Below, one piece after another: positions 23,801 through 32,610 of a DNA stretch of 64,000 nt. The DNA lies in contig JAUJYZ010001532.1 in the NCBI GenBank assembly GCA_033675265.1, positions 248,001 through 312,000 of the forward strand, read 5' to 3'. The position numbers and the translations under genes are program-made. How positions within the stretch are numbered: the stretch's first letter is position 1; the number at the start of each line of letters is the position of its first letter. Source of the DNA: Actinostola sp. cb2023. Its lineage: Eukaryota; Cnidaria; Anthozoa; Actiniaria; Actinostolidae. Below the pieces are notes generated by a model that was not told the DNA's origin, made no database searches, and saw only the letters and a program-made list of their open reading frames with translations.

Positions 23801-25570
23801 CAACGATTTTTGGAATACTGTAGGTGTAATTATAACATATAATACCTAAGTTTACAAAATAATTATAACTACTAGTAACAATTAAATAGTCCATTGATCT
23901 AACTTTTGGAGATTTGGGGGTACTGTAAGTACTGTATATCAATTCAACTTGGCAACTGTCTTGAGTTTCCTGACAAAAATGTCTATAGCGTTTTCACCAT
24001 ACATGTATATGATTTTTATTTTGATGTAGTTTAAAGTGAGGTTCACTTATTATTTAGGTCCCGGTTGCATGAAAGGTGGTTAGCGCTATCCACCTGGCCC
24101 CGGTTGCATGAAAGGTGAATAGCGCTATCCACCAGATAAGTCCTATCCACCAATACAGTTATCCAATAAAATGTTGGATAGGACTTATCCAGTGGATAGC
24201 TTTAAACACCTTTCTAGTGTCAGGATACAATCTCCAAGGTTACCACACGTACAGTTACACGGAAACATAATTTAATTACAAACTTGAGTTTAAATTTAAA
24301 TTCATTTTTTTAGCAAGAGACATGCAAAAGCAAATTCAATCAGCCTTGAACTGAAGAGCAATTCAATGGAACTAATTAATGTTTAAAGTTCTTTCAAGCT
24401 GAGGATTTCTTAACAGATGTAATTCAATGTTGTAAAGAAACAATCAGAACATACTATATTAATGACAACAATTAACAAATTGTGTCCACAAAATTTTGAA
24501 ATCATGAAAAATGAAATAGGTACAAGTGAATTTCCTAGAAATATTTAAAATCATCCTCACAAAAGTAAAATGATGAATTGGGTTTTGAAGAGAAGAAAAT
24601 ATAATAGTATGCTTAATTTTTATTTATTATTTATTCTCAATCAACATGTGCTCTTTCAAAACAAACAACTGACAAATCACCTTTTGCATTTGGTTGTAGT
24701 CCTATTATAGGAGAATAGAAAGCAAGCCTGAATTATTCATTGAGTGACATTCTAATGTTTTTGAGTGAAAGAATGATTGTATTTCATCGATACATGTAGC
24801 TAGCTGAATAGGTTGTAGAACAATACTCATGCACAACAACAATGTACATGTAAGTTATAAAGCTTTATGTAATATAAATATATGCAGACGTCAAGGTGCG
24901 AATAAAGCGTTTCCTAAAAATCAGCACATCAAGGCCACTGATTTAAGAGTATTTTCTCAAATATACATTATGGTAGAGACGATGAGTCGTATTCTAGATC
25001 TACATTCTTGTACACTAGTCACTAGTAAGCTTACTATTAGTGTACTTGACTACTACCTGCTCCAACTGAGAACTACATATTTTGCGGTATGTTGTACATG
25101 TAAGTTGAATTATATTGGACAAAAGGACGATGACAGAGAAAGCTTTCATCCAGGCACACTGTGATTGAACTTTAGAGTTTTAAATTCAGCTGTGCCACAG
25201 AAAAAAGCTAGGAAAACCTAAAAGTAAGATAGCGACATTCCCCATCATTTCATCACTGATACACGTACGTATCACTCCATCATACAACATGTACTGAAAG
25301 ATCCATTTAAATACAAATACAACAACGGCAATCTCTACAGACTTATCTCAAGTCCAGTGTTATGGCTGTTTGCTAGACTGACCGCTAGACAAACACTCGA
25401 TCACTAGATCTGATAAAAACCATGTAGTTTCTAACGTAGTGTAGACGAGAAACTTACTAGTATTTGCTGAACACAAACTCACCTCGTCTTTCTTCTTGAA
25501 TTATATGATACATCAATGGACTAAAAATGATCACAGCCAGCAGAAATATTCTGTTTCTCCTTAGGATCAT
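8875..25570 (-). CDS. MGAT4: MGAT4-like alpha-1,3-mannosyl-glycoprotein 4-beta-N-acetylglucosaminyltransferase (GnT-IV, GT54)
   Basis: This is a Golgi type II enzyme that adds beta-1,4-GlcNAc to the alpha-1,3-mannose arm of N-glycans. Twelve coding exons (minus strand) join in frame: 25483-25570, 19267-19590, 19038-19171, 17053-17099, 16707-16820, 15422-15497, 15191-15305, 14694-14824, 14426-14533, 12895-13088, 12221-12327, 8875-9173. Together they give 578 codons; human MGAT4A/B are about 535-548. Exon 1 encodes a short basic tail (MILRRNR) and a membrane anchor. Exon 2 is a coiled-coil-like stem. Family landmarks are [10 protein letters not shown] (exon 3), [15 protein letters not shown] (exon 6), the acidic LEDDI (exon 7), [20 protein letters not shown] (exon 8), [13 protein letters not shown] (exon 9) and [19 protein letters not shown] (exon 11). 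The last exon encodes a lectin-like C-terminal domain ending GLEPINV. All junctions are GT/AG with matching phases. Which paralogue (A, B or C type) it is cannot be said. Confidence 0.92.
9245..9331. repeat. Short inverted repeat
   Basis: GTCTTTGTGTAGCTGCACAAA near 9247 pairs with its near-complement ending at 9331, around a poly-T/poly-A loop. It lies in the last intron of the MGAT4-like gene. Confidence 0.55.
9631..12174. repeat. 77-bp satellite array, about 33 units
   Basis: The 77-bp unit contains AGTTGGCAATGGTTGCCGGC and GAGTACACGTTATGTCTAG. The array fills most of the last intron of the MGAT4-like gene and begins about 46 bp from the donor of the penultimate exon. Unit variants recur with 308- and 616-bp spacing. 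Apparent reading frames inside it are repeat artefacts. Confidence 0.95.
13209..13262. repeat. Microsatellite (AAT)n(AAG)n
   Basis: AAT repeats pass directly into AAG repeats and abut the left end of the Penelope-like element. A second (AAT)n tract (13990-14012) follows its right end. Confidence 0.8.
13263..13964 (+). mobile_element. Truncated Penelope-like retroelement (PLE) with inverted terminal repeats
   Basis: Nearly identical 112-bp sequences flank the element in inverted orientation (13263-13374 and 13853-13964). Between them is the 3' end of a PLE open frame. Inverted or tail-extended terminal repeats are characteristic of PLEs. Each repeat contains a hammerhead-like stem with flanking TTGATAA and GAAA. 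The element sits in an intron of the MGAT4-like gene, antisense to it. Confidence 0.8.
13386..13803 (+). pseudogene. PLE polyprotein C-terminal fragment with GIY-YIG-type endonuclease
   Basis: Two overlapping frames together read as the end of a PLE protein. The first contains [19 protein letters not shown]. After a one-base shift near 13505-13520 the second contains [20 protein letters not shown], the degenerate GIY-YIG core with its CxxC, then [13 protein letters not shown] and the C-terminal [10 protein letters not shown]. Reverse transcriptase is missing, so the copy is 5'-truncated and frameshifted. Confidence 0.8.
15565..16038. mobile_element. TTAA-flanked non-autonomous DNA element (AGTGC family)
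   Basis: It begins AGTGCCTA and ends TAGGCACT, with TTAA on both sides (15561-15564, 16039-16042). Internal arms are inverted copies, for example TGATTTGGAGCTT against AAGCTCAATTCAC. It shares interior sequence with the element at 20922-21407. TTAA flanks suggest piggyBac- or Kolobok-type mobilisation, which is inference. Confidence 0.65.
16274..16627. repeat. Diverged MITE with GCTATCCAC-type ends
   Basis: CGGTTGCATGAACTTCGGTG and GGTTAGCACTATCCACTGG on the left pair with GGATAGGACTAAGTGCTAACC on the right. It is related to the tighter copies at 24056-24225 and 53344-53502 but has about 280 bases between its ends. Confidence 0.5.
17180..18995 (-). mobile_element. tRNA-derived SINE, split by a DNA transposon
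   Basis: On the minus strand, 18995-18932 reads like a tRNA head (CCCAGTGGTTAGAGCACCTG, A-box-like) and breaks inside GCAGGTTTACTTC. The sequence resumes at 17243 as CCATCTGGC. Removing 17244-18931 restores GGTTTACTTCCC, a B-box-like element. The body then continues towards 17180. It lies in an MGAT4-like intron. Confidence 0.6.
17248..18931. mobile_element. 1.68-kb non-autonomous DNA transposon with ten internal GTAGTCTCCGCAAC motifs
   Basis: The terminal inverted repeats are GGGTCATTCCACAGTA and its complement (16 bp exact). A 4-bp duplication, GAAG, flanks it (17244-17247, 18932-18935). The motif GTAGTCTCCGCAAC or its complement occurs at about 17428 (variant), 17593, 17761, 17781, 18145, 18159, 18513, 18527, 18725 and 18894. 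Sequence after 18145 is partly duplicated after 18513, giving a 368-bp internal repeat. No transposase is encoded. The superfamily is uncertain; the 4-bp duplication would fit Academ-like elements among others. Confidence 0.75.
19755..19937. repeat. Fold-back element
   Basis: CCATTGTCAATAAGAGTGCA at the left end is inverted at 19913-19937. It lies in intron 1 of the MGAT4-like gene. No coding content. Confidence 0.6.
20038..20446. repeat. AT-rich tract followed by a fold-back element
   Basis: TTTATT-type low complexity (20030-20060) precedes an inverted pair, TATAATTTTAGACTTGAATA near 20258 against its complement ending near 20446. The interior holds GATTATCG-type words in both orientations. 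Confidence 0.5.
20922..21407. mobile_element. TTAA-flanked non-autonomous DNA element (AGTGC family)
   Basis: It starts AGTGCATATCAGGGTTATT and ends with its complement AATAACCCTGATATGCACC. TTAA lies at 20918-20921 and 21408-21411. Long inverted arms include GAAAATCGATTACATA and ATTAGCATATCATGATTTC. Confidence 0.75.
21544..22053. mobile_element. TTAA-flanked non-autonomous DNA element (AGTGC family), uninterrupted copy
   Basis: It starts AGTGCATATGA and ends TCATATGCACT, with TTAA at 21540-21543 and 22054-22057. Its interior is the reverse complement of 26039-26864, but without the 0.3-kb insertion present there. Confidence 0.8.
22054..23514. other. Intron sequence, no feature recognised
   Basis: This is intron 1 of the MGAT4-like gene. 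It contains diverged direct duplicates of an AAATGTTATT...CTGCATTTCTGTA segment (about 22661 and 22842) and a doubled TTTTAAAATGG word near 22975. Nothing supports a gene. Confidence 0.4.
23515..23830. repeat. Fold-back element of the ATCGTTGTC family
   Basis: ATCGTTGTCCGGGCCGAAAG and AGCAACAAGCAAGAAGCTGA (23541-23580) are matched in inverse orientation at 23760-23815. The loop is unique and AT-rich. Confidence 0.65.
24056..24225. mobile_element. MITE with GGTTGCATGAAAGGTG ends, left end doubled
   Basis: The left terminus (CCCCGGTTGCATGAAAGGTG plus AGCGCTATCCACC) occurs twice in tandem, and the right terminus (GGTGGATAG-type complement) once. The inner arms are GATAAGTCCTATCCA and TGGATAGGACTTATCC. 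Compare 53344-53502. Confidence 0.65.
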
Positions 25571-26038
25571 CGCTGCGATCCTAGAAACAAAGACAAACAG
25601 TCTCAAGCCACGAATATTTATCACTACATTTTGTCAACCACAACTTCGACACGGAACAGCAGATCGTGAACATTTTCCTCCAATGGGACTGGGACCGACT
25701 GACTAGTGTCCAGTCTCCACGGTACACTCATCTTCAACTGATCATGTTCCCCAGGGTGTGGCCTGCTGAAAGAGTGACAGGTGCTTCAGCAAATGTTCCA
25801 CATTATTGGCCCTCTCTACTTGCAGTTTCAGCCCAATAAGCGCTCTAACAACATCAGGGATTTTTTGGGGTATTTTGGGGGGTATTTTTTATGTAGACTT
25901 GAGAAGTAGCAAAAGCCGTGTACGAGTATCCTGCCAGAAAACGTTGGATCTAATGTATAGATCTAAATGGTCAAAAACAATGTTAAATGAAGCAAGTAGT
26001 CCAAGGACTCAGCAAAGACCAATACAACGTATATTTAA
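25571..26038. promoter_or_regulatory. 5' region of the MGAT4-like gene
   Basis: This is upstream of the minus-strand start codon at 25568-25570. A 5' UTR and promoter are expected here, but no TATA box could be placed with confidence. The only frames seen are short and featureless. Confidence 0.3.
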
Positions 26039-26864
26039 AGTGCATATGACACATTTTTTTAAATTTCATTTTATAACATGTACATAGATTAGTGATGGAA
26101 ATAATAATATCACAAATAATTTTTCATTTATAAATTATTGCTTTTAGAGATATTGTGAAAAACATGTTGCGAAGTGTGACGTCACGTTGTTTGATAGCAC
26201 CCTGGTTTCATTGAAATCATGGCAAATATCGATCGCTTTTTGTGCTAGAAAACGAAAAGAACAACAAACAATTTGAAGTAGATTAAAAGTACAGATATGA
26301 TACTTTAAACACCAAAAAAGTTAGAAGCTTTACCTGTTTATGTTTTTGTCTTATGGTCGGACAAAAGTATGACTATTTTGGTTATTTTTGAGGCTCTTCA
26401 AACAAAGTGACGTCATAACAGCTGATGTATTTTTCGAAAAGATCTTTCAAAGCAATCATTTCACAGAAAATTGATTATGTTTTCTTTGCCCTGCCAACAA
26501 TCTGCATAATTGCCCTATACCACTATGACGTAACGGCTTATTTATGAGGGGGACAGAATCGTGAAGAACAATAGAATTTTGAACTAAATCTGCTCTGCTG
26601 AGGTTCGCTTGATTTCAAATTGGCTAGTTTCCAGATATTATATTAATCGATACTTTTCCCACAATATTTACTGTGTTTGGTGACTTTCATCGCTTTCAGA
26701 CCGTCTGTAAAATACATTTATTTGGGAAATCCTTTGTGTTGTTGCTGTTTTGTCCCCCTCTAGCGACCATGATCCTTAGCGTTTAAACAATAGATTGTTT
26801 TGATTTGACGTCATAGTGGTATAGGGCAATTGAGGCCAATAAAATGTTTCATGTCATATGCACT
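26039..26864. mobile_element. AGTGC-family element interrupted by another element
   Basis: The left end is TTAA then AGTGCATATGACACA (26039) and the right end is CATATGCACT (26864). The arms match 21544-22053 in reverse complement. The right-hand TTAA is lost where another short repeat begins. Confidence 0.75.
26513..26827. mobile_element. Nested 0.3-kb DNA element with AATTG target duplication
   Basis: Ends CCCTATACCACTATGACGT and ACGTCATAGTGGTATAGGG are inverted. AATTG stands at 26508-26512 and again at 26828-26832. The uninterrupted paralogue near 21578 has a single AATTG at the same place, confirming the insertion. Confidence 0.75.
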
Positions 26865-26867
26865 TGG

Positions 26868-26945
26868 CTAGTCTTCTTCGCAGCCGTTCTTAGTGTCGTC
26901 ACGCAACGCTCCCGACACTAAAATCGGCTGCAAGGGAGACTAATT
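26868..26945. repeat. Small inverted repeat
   Basis: CTAGTCTTCTTCGCAGCCG pairs with CGGCTGCAAGGGAGACTA. A half copy is seen near 59848-59890 (GCGAGACTAAAAACGGCTGC). Confidence 0.5.
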
Positions 26946-27997
26946 ATCGGCCCATTCTACTTGCGGTTTCAGTCCAATAAACGGTTTAAAAACATCAGGG
27001 ATTTTTTGGGTATATTTTTTTCTGATGGCTTCTTTCACTAATACAAACACGTGGCAACCATGACTGTCGTTAGTAATAATATTTTTGTGTATTTATATAT
27101 ATTTGATTTGTGGAGTGTCGTGCGTTGAGTAAAACAGCTCTCGTTCATTAATTATAAGCCGCGTTAATGGGAATAAATGAGAAATATTTTGAATAAACTA
27201 ATCAACATTCGTTGTCATAGCAACAGTAGCAATTTGAATTGCAAAATATCTTTATTTTGGACTAGTTTTACTAGGATACTAGACTACTAGAGACTGAGTG
27301 TCGCCCATGCCAATTAAAAAGCCGAATCTTGAAAAATGAGAGTTTCTAACGAGTGCGAACCTCTATGATTGAGCATCAATTCTGGCGGCATACAGTATGC
27401 AGGCAAATACAATAAGTTTTCGTATACACTGCATGAATAATAATTCATTAATTTTTTATTTTTTATTTTTAGCCCTAAGGGGGTCATTTATCTACATCGG
27501 CCTTCCTGTATCCTCAGTGTAAATAATGACATTTGACTAAAAGTAAAAAAAGACTTAAATTCATTAAATTTAAATAGGACAAATAGGTTTAAAATGAAAA
27601 TTAGAATTCTGACTGTCGACGAAAAAGACATTACTTAGTAAGAGATTGCATTGATACTTGTATATGCAATTATTTAGCTATATAGTTCGGATTATAAGAG
27701 CTTCAGTTGTAGAGGACAGACGAAATGCGGATTATCACAGCGGAAGAATGCTGCCACATGCAAAAATGGCGGAATCACAAAATGTCATGTATTAATTGTG
27801 AAGCTAGTTCGTATATACAACCATCTTTTAAAACTATCTGACTAACAAAAATGAACCTATACATACGTAGAAAGTTTAAGAGCGATTTTACAAAATCGTA
27901 ATTTAAACTCGTTATAGCGATCGACTTGAAATGACAAATATTTGCATGAGAAAATGTCCGATTTAATATTAGCCTGTATTGAGAGCCACTCAAGAGA
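26946..27997. other. Intergenic, no gene recognised
   Basis: AT-rich sequence between the divergent MGAT4-like and CCDC22 genes. One segment (GTTTCAGTCCAATAAACG... with GGGATTTTTTGGGTAT) repeats a stretch near 25825-25890. No family-like frame was found. Confidence 0.4.
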
Positions 27998-28052
27998 AAG
28001 CCTCACCCGCAGGCTTTTTTAGGGGCCCCTAAAAAAGCCTGCGGGGGAGGCT
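27998..28052. mobile_element. 55-bp palindromic mini-element with 10-bp duplication
   Basis: A near-perfect palindrome is centred on AGGGGCCCCT with arms AGCCTC...GCAGGCTTTTTT. ACTCAAGAGA flanks it directly on both sides (27988-27997, 28053-28062). A 9-11 bp duplication is typical of Mutator-like (MULE) elements. Confidence 0.65.
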
Positions 28053-28271
28053 ACTCAAGAGACTCTAGTACGTACTTTATCAATGAATCAGTAATTAGTA
28101 TATCCTTGAATTGGCTCGCTGTACTTTCAACAGCAATACCTGCTTGCATGCAGGATATACTGATAGAGGTAATTATACTGTCTGATCGAGCCCGACCGCT
28201 TTCAGTGCCAGCCGGACACGTAGGCAACTGGCCTTGATTAATTGTGGCTACTGTCTTTTGTGCCTTAACTA

Positions 28272-28992
28272 CCAGGGGACCTTCGGACGTGATCACTGTT
28301 CACTGAAAGCCGCGTAGCGCGCTAACCACTCGTCCCGACATGTATAAAAGTATATGATTTTCTTAAAGCTGAATAAATGCAGATTCTAAATATGCTTGAG
28401 ATTATTTCCTATTTTGTAAAAAAAAAATTGTTATTCAGTGCACATTTTAGAAAATTCGACCGGCCTTGTTCAAAGAGTAGCGTGCAGGCGGCGCGAATTC
28501 AATCGATTTCTAAACGGCAAGTGTCATTGTAATGACCACTCTTTGTTCTAAAAAACCGTGTCTCCGATTTTTGATACGTTGCCTCGTTTAAAAGTTATTT
28601 GACGATTTATGTGTAAATCGCTTGAAAACACATTAATGAATTTTGACATCAAATATCTCCTCAACAAAAGCGTTTATCGGAAATCGGAGACACAGTTTTT
28701 TAGAACAAAGAGTGGTCATCATTAATAATAATAATAATAATTACAATGACACTTTCCGTTTAGAAATCGATTGAATTCTCGCCTGCACGCTATACTCTTT
28801 GAACAAGGCCGGTCGAATTTTCTAAGATGTGCAATAACAAAAAATATATACAAAATAGGAAATAATCTCAAGCATATTTAGAATCTGCATTTATTCAGCT
28901 TTGAGAAAATGTATACTTTTATACATGTTGGACGAGTAGTTAGCGCGCTACGCGGCTTTCGAATTCAGTGAGTGGTCACGAGGGTCCCCTGG
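28272..28992. mobile_element. 721-bp fold-back element, TA target
   Basis: The outer ends CCAGGGGACC and GGTCCCCTGG are flanked by TA. Long arms include AAAGCCGCGTAGCGCGCTAA, AAATTCGACCGGCCTTGTTC and TCGGAGACAC. The right arm carries an (ATA)n insertion near 28725. No transposase. Confidence 0.8.
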
Positions 28993-30921
28993 TACCTTAA
29001 AAACGCAACCAGTTGCAGTTGCCCAGCAACTAACTTCATTAATTAGTAAAAATTTCAATGTGAAGAGAAATCTTGAAAATCTAAACAATATCGCTTGGCA
29101 ACCTTCTTCAATTAAGGAAAATGAGTTCGATACAATCGAGAGTGCATGCTCATTTCTCAACCAACTGTCGGAAACTGAGAAATCCCCTTCGTATACTGAT
29201 TAAAAACTGATTGATTCATGGCGCAGTTTTTTCTCGGAGTAGCCCCGATACTCACTCTTTGAAAAATATATCTATAATTGAGGTTTACTCGTTTGAATAA
29301 ATAAATGGGCTTATTGAATGTTCTATCGGTCTGTCTATAAATGACTGAGTTCCTACGTCTCATGCATTCAGCCGATGTCCAAAAAACGACCACCTTCATT
29401 TCATACCAGGTCTCGATTTTCAGGCCCAAGACCGACTTGTATATAGTGCGATCAGCGGACAGACAGACCGGTAAACTAAGTAGACATTCCAGCTGATCGA
29501 ATGAGTTTGTTTGAATTTTGAGCTAGTAAACTACTGAAAATAATGCACCATATCTTCTGCATACTTTTTCGGTCCGTTCTGTGGTTTGGCATTCATGCAT
29601 TTTACTATCTATTAATTAGTCAGTTATGACTCGCTCAAATTTATATCATGATTTTCGACATTCGGCGAGAACTGAAAAACACTGCATTCGGCTTCCGGAT
29701 ACGTGAATCAAATCTTCAGTCAGCTTCACTTATATGCATGATGCAGAAAAGAATTCTGATCAACTTAACGGAAACGACGAAAACTCTAGACTTAATTTAC
29801 AGTTCACGGCAAAGAAATACCGAAATGACTTTGTAAAAGCTGTCTATCAATATGTTTTGACTGATTGATGGAAGCCTATATATTGTATTGTTTGGACCGC
29901 AAATTAAAATATTTTACCAGTCGCAATACATTAAGAAAAACGCGGCTGTGCGGGTAAGCCATGGCCCATGCCCACCGTCTGAATTAATGTGATTGACTAG
30001 AAATCCTTAGTCAGGATCTCCAGTATCTAACATAATCCTCAGTCTATCAGTCCAATAAACACTGAAAAACACTTACCTGGAGATCCTAATTCGAAGAGTG
30101 TAGAACATCTTTATACACCCAAGAGAAACTACAAATTCTGATCAGTAGCTAGTATATAGCGTTTTTGTCAGATTTTCCAAAATAGCAATGTGATTATCAG
30201 TGGACGCTAGGACCTTATATATTTTATTTAGCCTGCGTAGCTTGGCATGCTCCCTTTCGGTCACGTGTATGATTTTAGCGACGATTTTTTAAAGATACGT
30301 CAGTATATTTATACTGATTTCACACCAACGAATGATTGGGCTAACGCCTAGCTCCATGAAAATTTTACACTGATATCAACAATAGTGGCTATGCTATGCA
30401 AATCAGCTTCAGTTACATATCGTTGAAAAATGTTTCCGAAATAGCACATTCATACCAGCTCAGTGGAAACCATCTCACTCGCATGTCCGAGCGCTCAATA
30501 ATTTGGGCTCCCTGTGCTTTGCTGACGGCCGCTGAAAGTAGTCACTTTCGTAATTAAAAATAAGCAATTTGTAATTAATATTTCATGCAGTTCTCACTTA
30601 TAACCTATTCTGCAGCTTTGCAATTACATTTTTAATTATTCGGATATTTTTTATGAAAAACAAAGTTTGAAAACCGGACCACTCAAAATTTAAACGATAA
30701 CGGAGCTGAAACGTGACAGGAGAACTGAAAAATAGCAACTAAAATATGCTGATGAGTCGATCAGTAATGAACGACACAGCGAGATTTTACAATAATTTGA
30801 TTGCTCAGTTTTGTGTTTTTGAGATAAAGAAAATTAAGGAGGTCACATTCATCATCCGGCTTTCCGTTTTTTTCAGCTTAGCTAACAATGCACGAGTTCT
30901 GTTGAATCAGTGATGAATATA
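28993..30921. other. Intergenic, no gene recognised
   Basis: Short frames on both strands lack recognisable motifs. The words TAGCCTGCGTAGC (30231) and GAAAACCGGACCACTC (30670) recur elsewhere in the window (33158, 49824), indicating old dispersed repeats. Confidence 0.4.
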
Positions 30922-31355
30922 CACCTATTTCAAAAATCGTTGTCGCAGCCGAAGCAACAGTCAACACTCCAAGACTGCAAAGGATTTCGGTAATTTTTCT
31001 CGTAATTAATTTATTCAGTTGTGGTCATTGTAAATAGTTATCATGAATGTAGTTTTTCAGCTCATTAACTGTTTGGAAGCGTACGTTGCACATTTTTTTA
31101 ATGAGAATGCTTGATGCCTGCTCTTGTTCAACGGGGTTAGTACCCGCACCAACACGTTTGTAGTACTAGTACTTTCCAAAATATTCGGTTTAACACCTGA
31201 GCTACCACTTCAGTTTGCCATAATAACATGTCACAAACGCATGCAACCAAAATATTCTCTGAATGAATAAATTACAAGAAAAATTACCGAAATCCTTTGC
31301 AGTCTTGGAGTGTTGACTGTTGCTTCGGCTGCGACGACGATTTTTGAAATAGGTG
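30922..31355. mobile_element. 434-bp fold-back element, TA target, CACCTATTTC ends
   Basis: Ends CACCTATTTCAAAAATCG and their complement are flanked by TA. The arms include CCGAAGCAACAGTCAACACT and GCAAAGGATTTCGGTAA. It shares outer ends with 43410-43644 and inner ATCGTTGTC sequence with 23515-23830. Confidence 0.75.
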
Positions 31356-31404
31356 TATTTCCCGACATACATGTACGTTACATGTACATTATAATAATTA
31401 TGTA

Positions 31405-31540
31405 GAATTATCTTTTTACACGGCTCAAAGGGAGAGCACTTTGTAATTAATTTTAATTTTAGTGATTTTTGATTCCGTGTCTAAATAAAGTTCATTCATT
31501 CATTCATTCATTCATTCATTCATTGTACGTTATACGTTCT
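31405..31540 (+). mobile_element. LINE 3' UTR remnant with (CATT)n tail
   Basis: The sequence CACGGCTCAAAGGGAGAGCA to GATTCCGTGTCTAAATAAAG, followed by CATT repeats, matches the minus-strand LINE 3' end at 35010-35105. Confidence 0.65.
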
Positions 31541-31756
31541 TGTATTTTTTAAATGAAGACGTCATCAAACACCTCTATAAGCCACAGCAAACCGTCATAT
31601 CCTGGAACAGCAGACAACCGTCCTTAATTACCGTTCAACCTTTTTAAACAAAAACAAATTCGACAAATATCTCGGAATGAATGAATGATGGTGGAGCATG
31701 GGATTCCTGTGGTATTTCTTCCCAGCATCCAGTGCGGCGTCACGAAGCAATCCAAG
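31541..31756 (+). promoter_or_regulatory. Probable CCDC22 promoter and 5' UTR
   Basis: Directly upstream of the CCDC22 start. It contains GCGGCGTCACG at about 31733. CCAAGATGGAGG overlaps the start codon and resembles the YY1 AAGATGGCGG element seen at many animal housekeeping promoters. No TATA box was seen. Confidence 0.35.
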
Positions 31757-32287
31757 ATGGAGGAAGTGGACAATATTATAATCCATACTTTGCGTCAGAT
31801 TGGATGGTGAGGCTTTGCATTAACACTTCATAGCTATACTGTAAAGGATAGAGATTTCATCTGAGCTAAGTGCAAGTTTTATGCCGGAAAACTGTCGCAA
31901 AACGTGCATGAAATCCTCGCTGTTGCAAGTGTCGTGGGTTTGAATCCCGCTCAGGATGTCTGATTTTTTCCAAACATTTGTTCTGTTTATAAAAATGCTC
32001 ATCATAGTTTCTTTATCAAGTAATTATTATTATTATTATTAATATTATTATTATTAATAATAATTAAATGAGTGTGTCCGATTTTATATAGAGAGTGTTT
32101 CAGCTGTATAATTTGCTTTATTTTGCTTTTGCTGTGTTGCTTATTTTCTTTTCTTGTTCTTAATCATTGTAAGCCATCATGTCTGATGAGTGTATATTTT
32201 CTCAATAAAGACTATTATTATTATTATTATTATTATTAATCAATTATTATTATTAATCAATTATTATTATTATCAATCAAAATAAAG

Positions 32288-32324
<37 letters not shown>

Positions 32325-32579
32325 GGCGCGATTTGATTGGCTCCTGTAACTCGGAATATCCTTGGTTATTCACTGTTTTGGAACGAGATTCTAAATGGCG
32401 TCTCGTTTCGCTACAGCTATATTTTTTATCCAACTGATTTGATAAATACTAAAACATTATTATCCTCCTCAGTGTCGGTGAGTAGTGGTGAATATTTAAA
32501 CCTTGCCACTCGAGGAATCGCGGCTCGGTAAATATCCACCACTACTCACCTCCACTTCGGGGAGTAATAATATTATTGT

Positions 32580-32610
<31 letters not shown>

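Noticed and set aside
28051..28296. Minus-strand frame of 81 codons beginning MITSEGPLVV
   Set aside because: Its start lies inside the arm of the 721-bp palindromic element and the rest shows no recognisable domain.
29157..29429. Minus-strand frame of 90 codons beginning MGLKIETWY
   Set aside because: No recognisable motif and no flanking exon-like structure; likely chance.
31915..31950. tRNA-like B box GGGTTTGAATCCCGC
   Set aside because: No A box at the right distance and no cloverleaf could be drawn; at most a SINE remnant.
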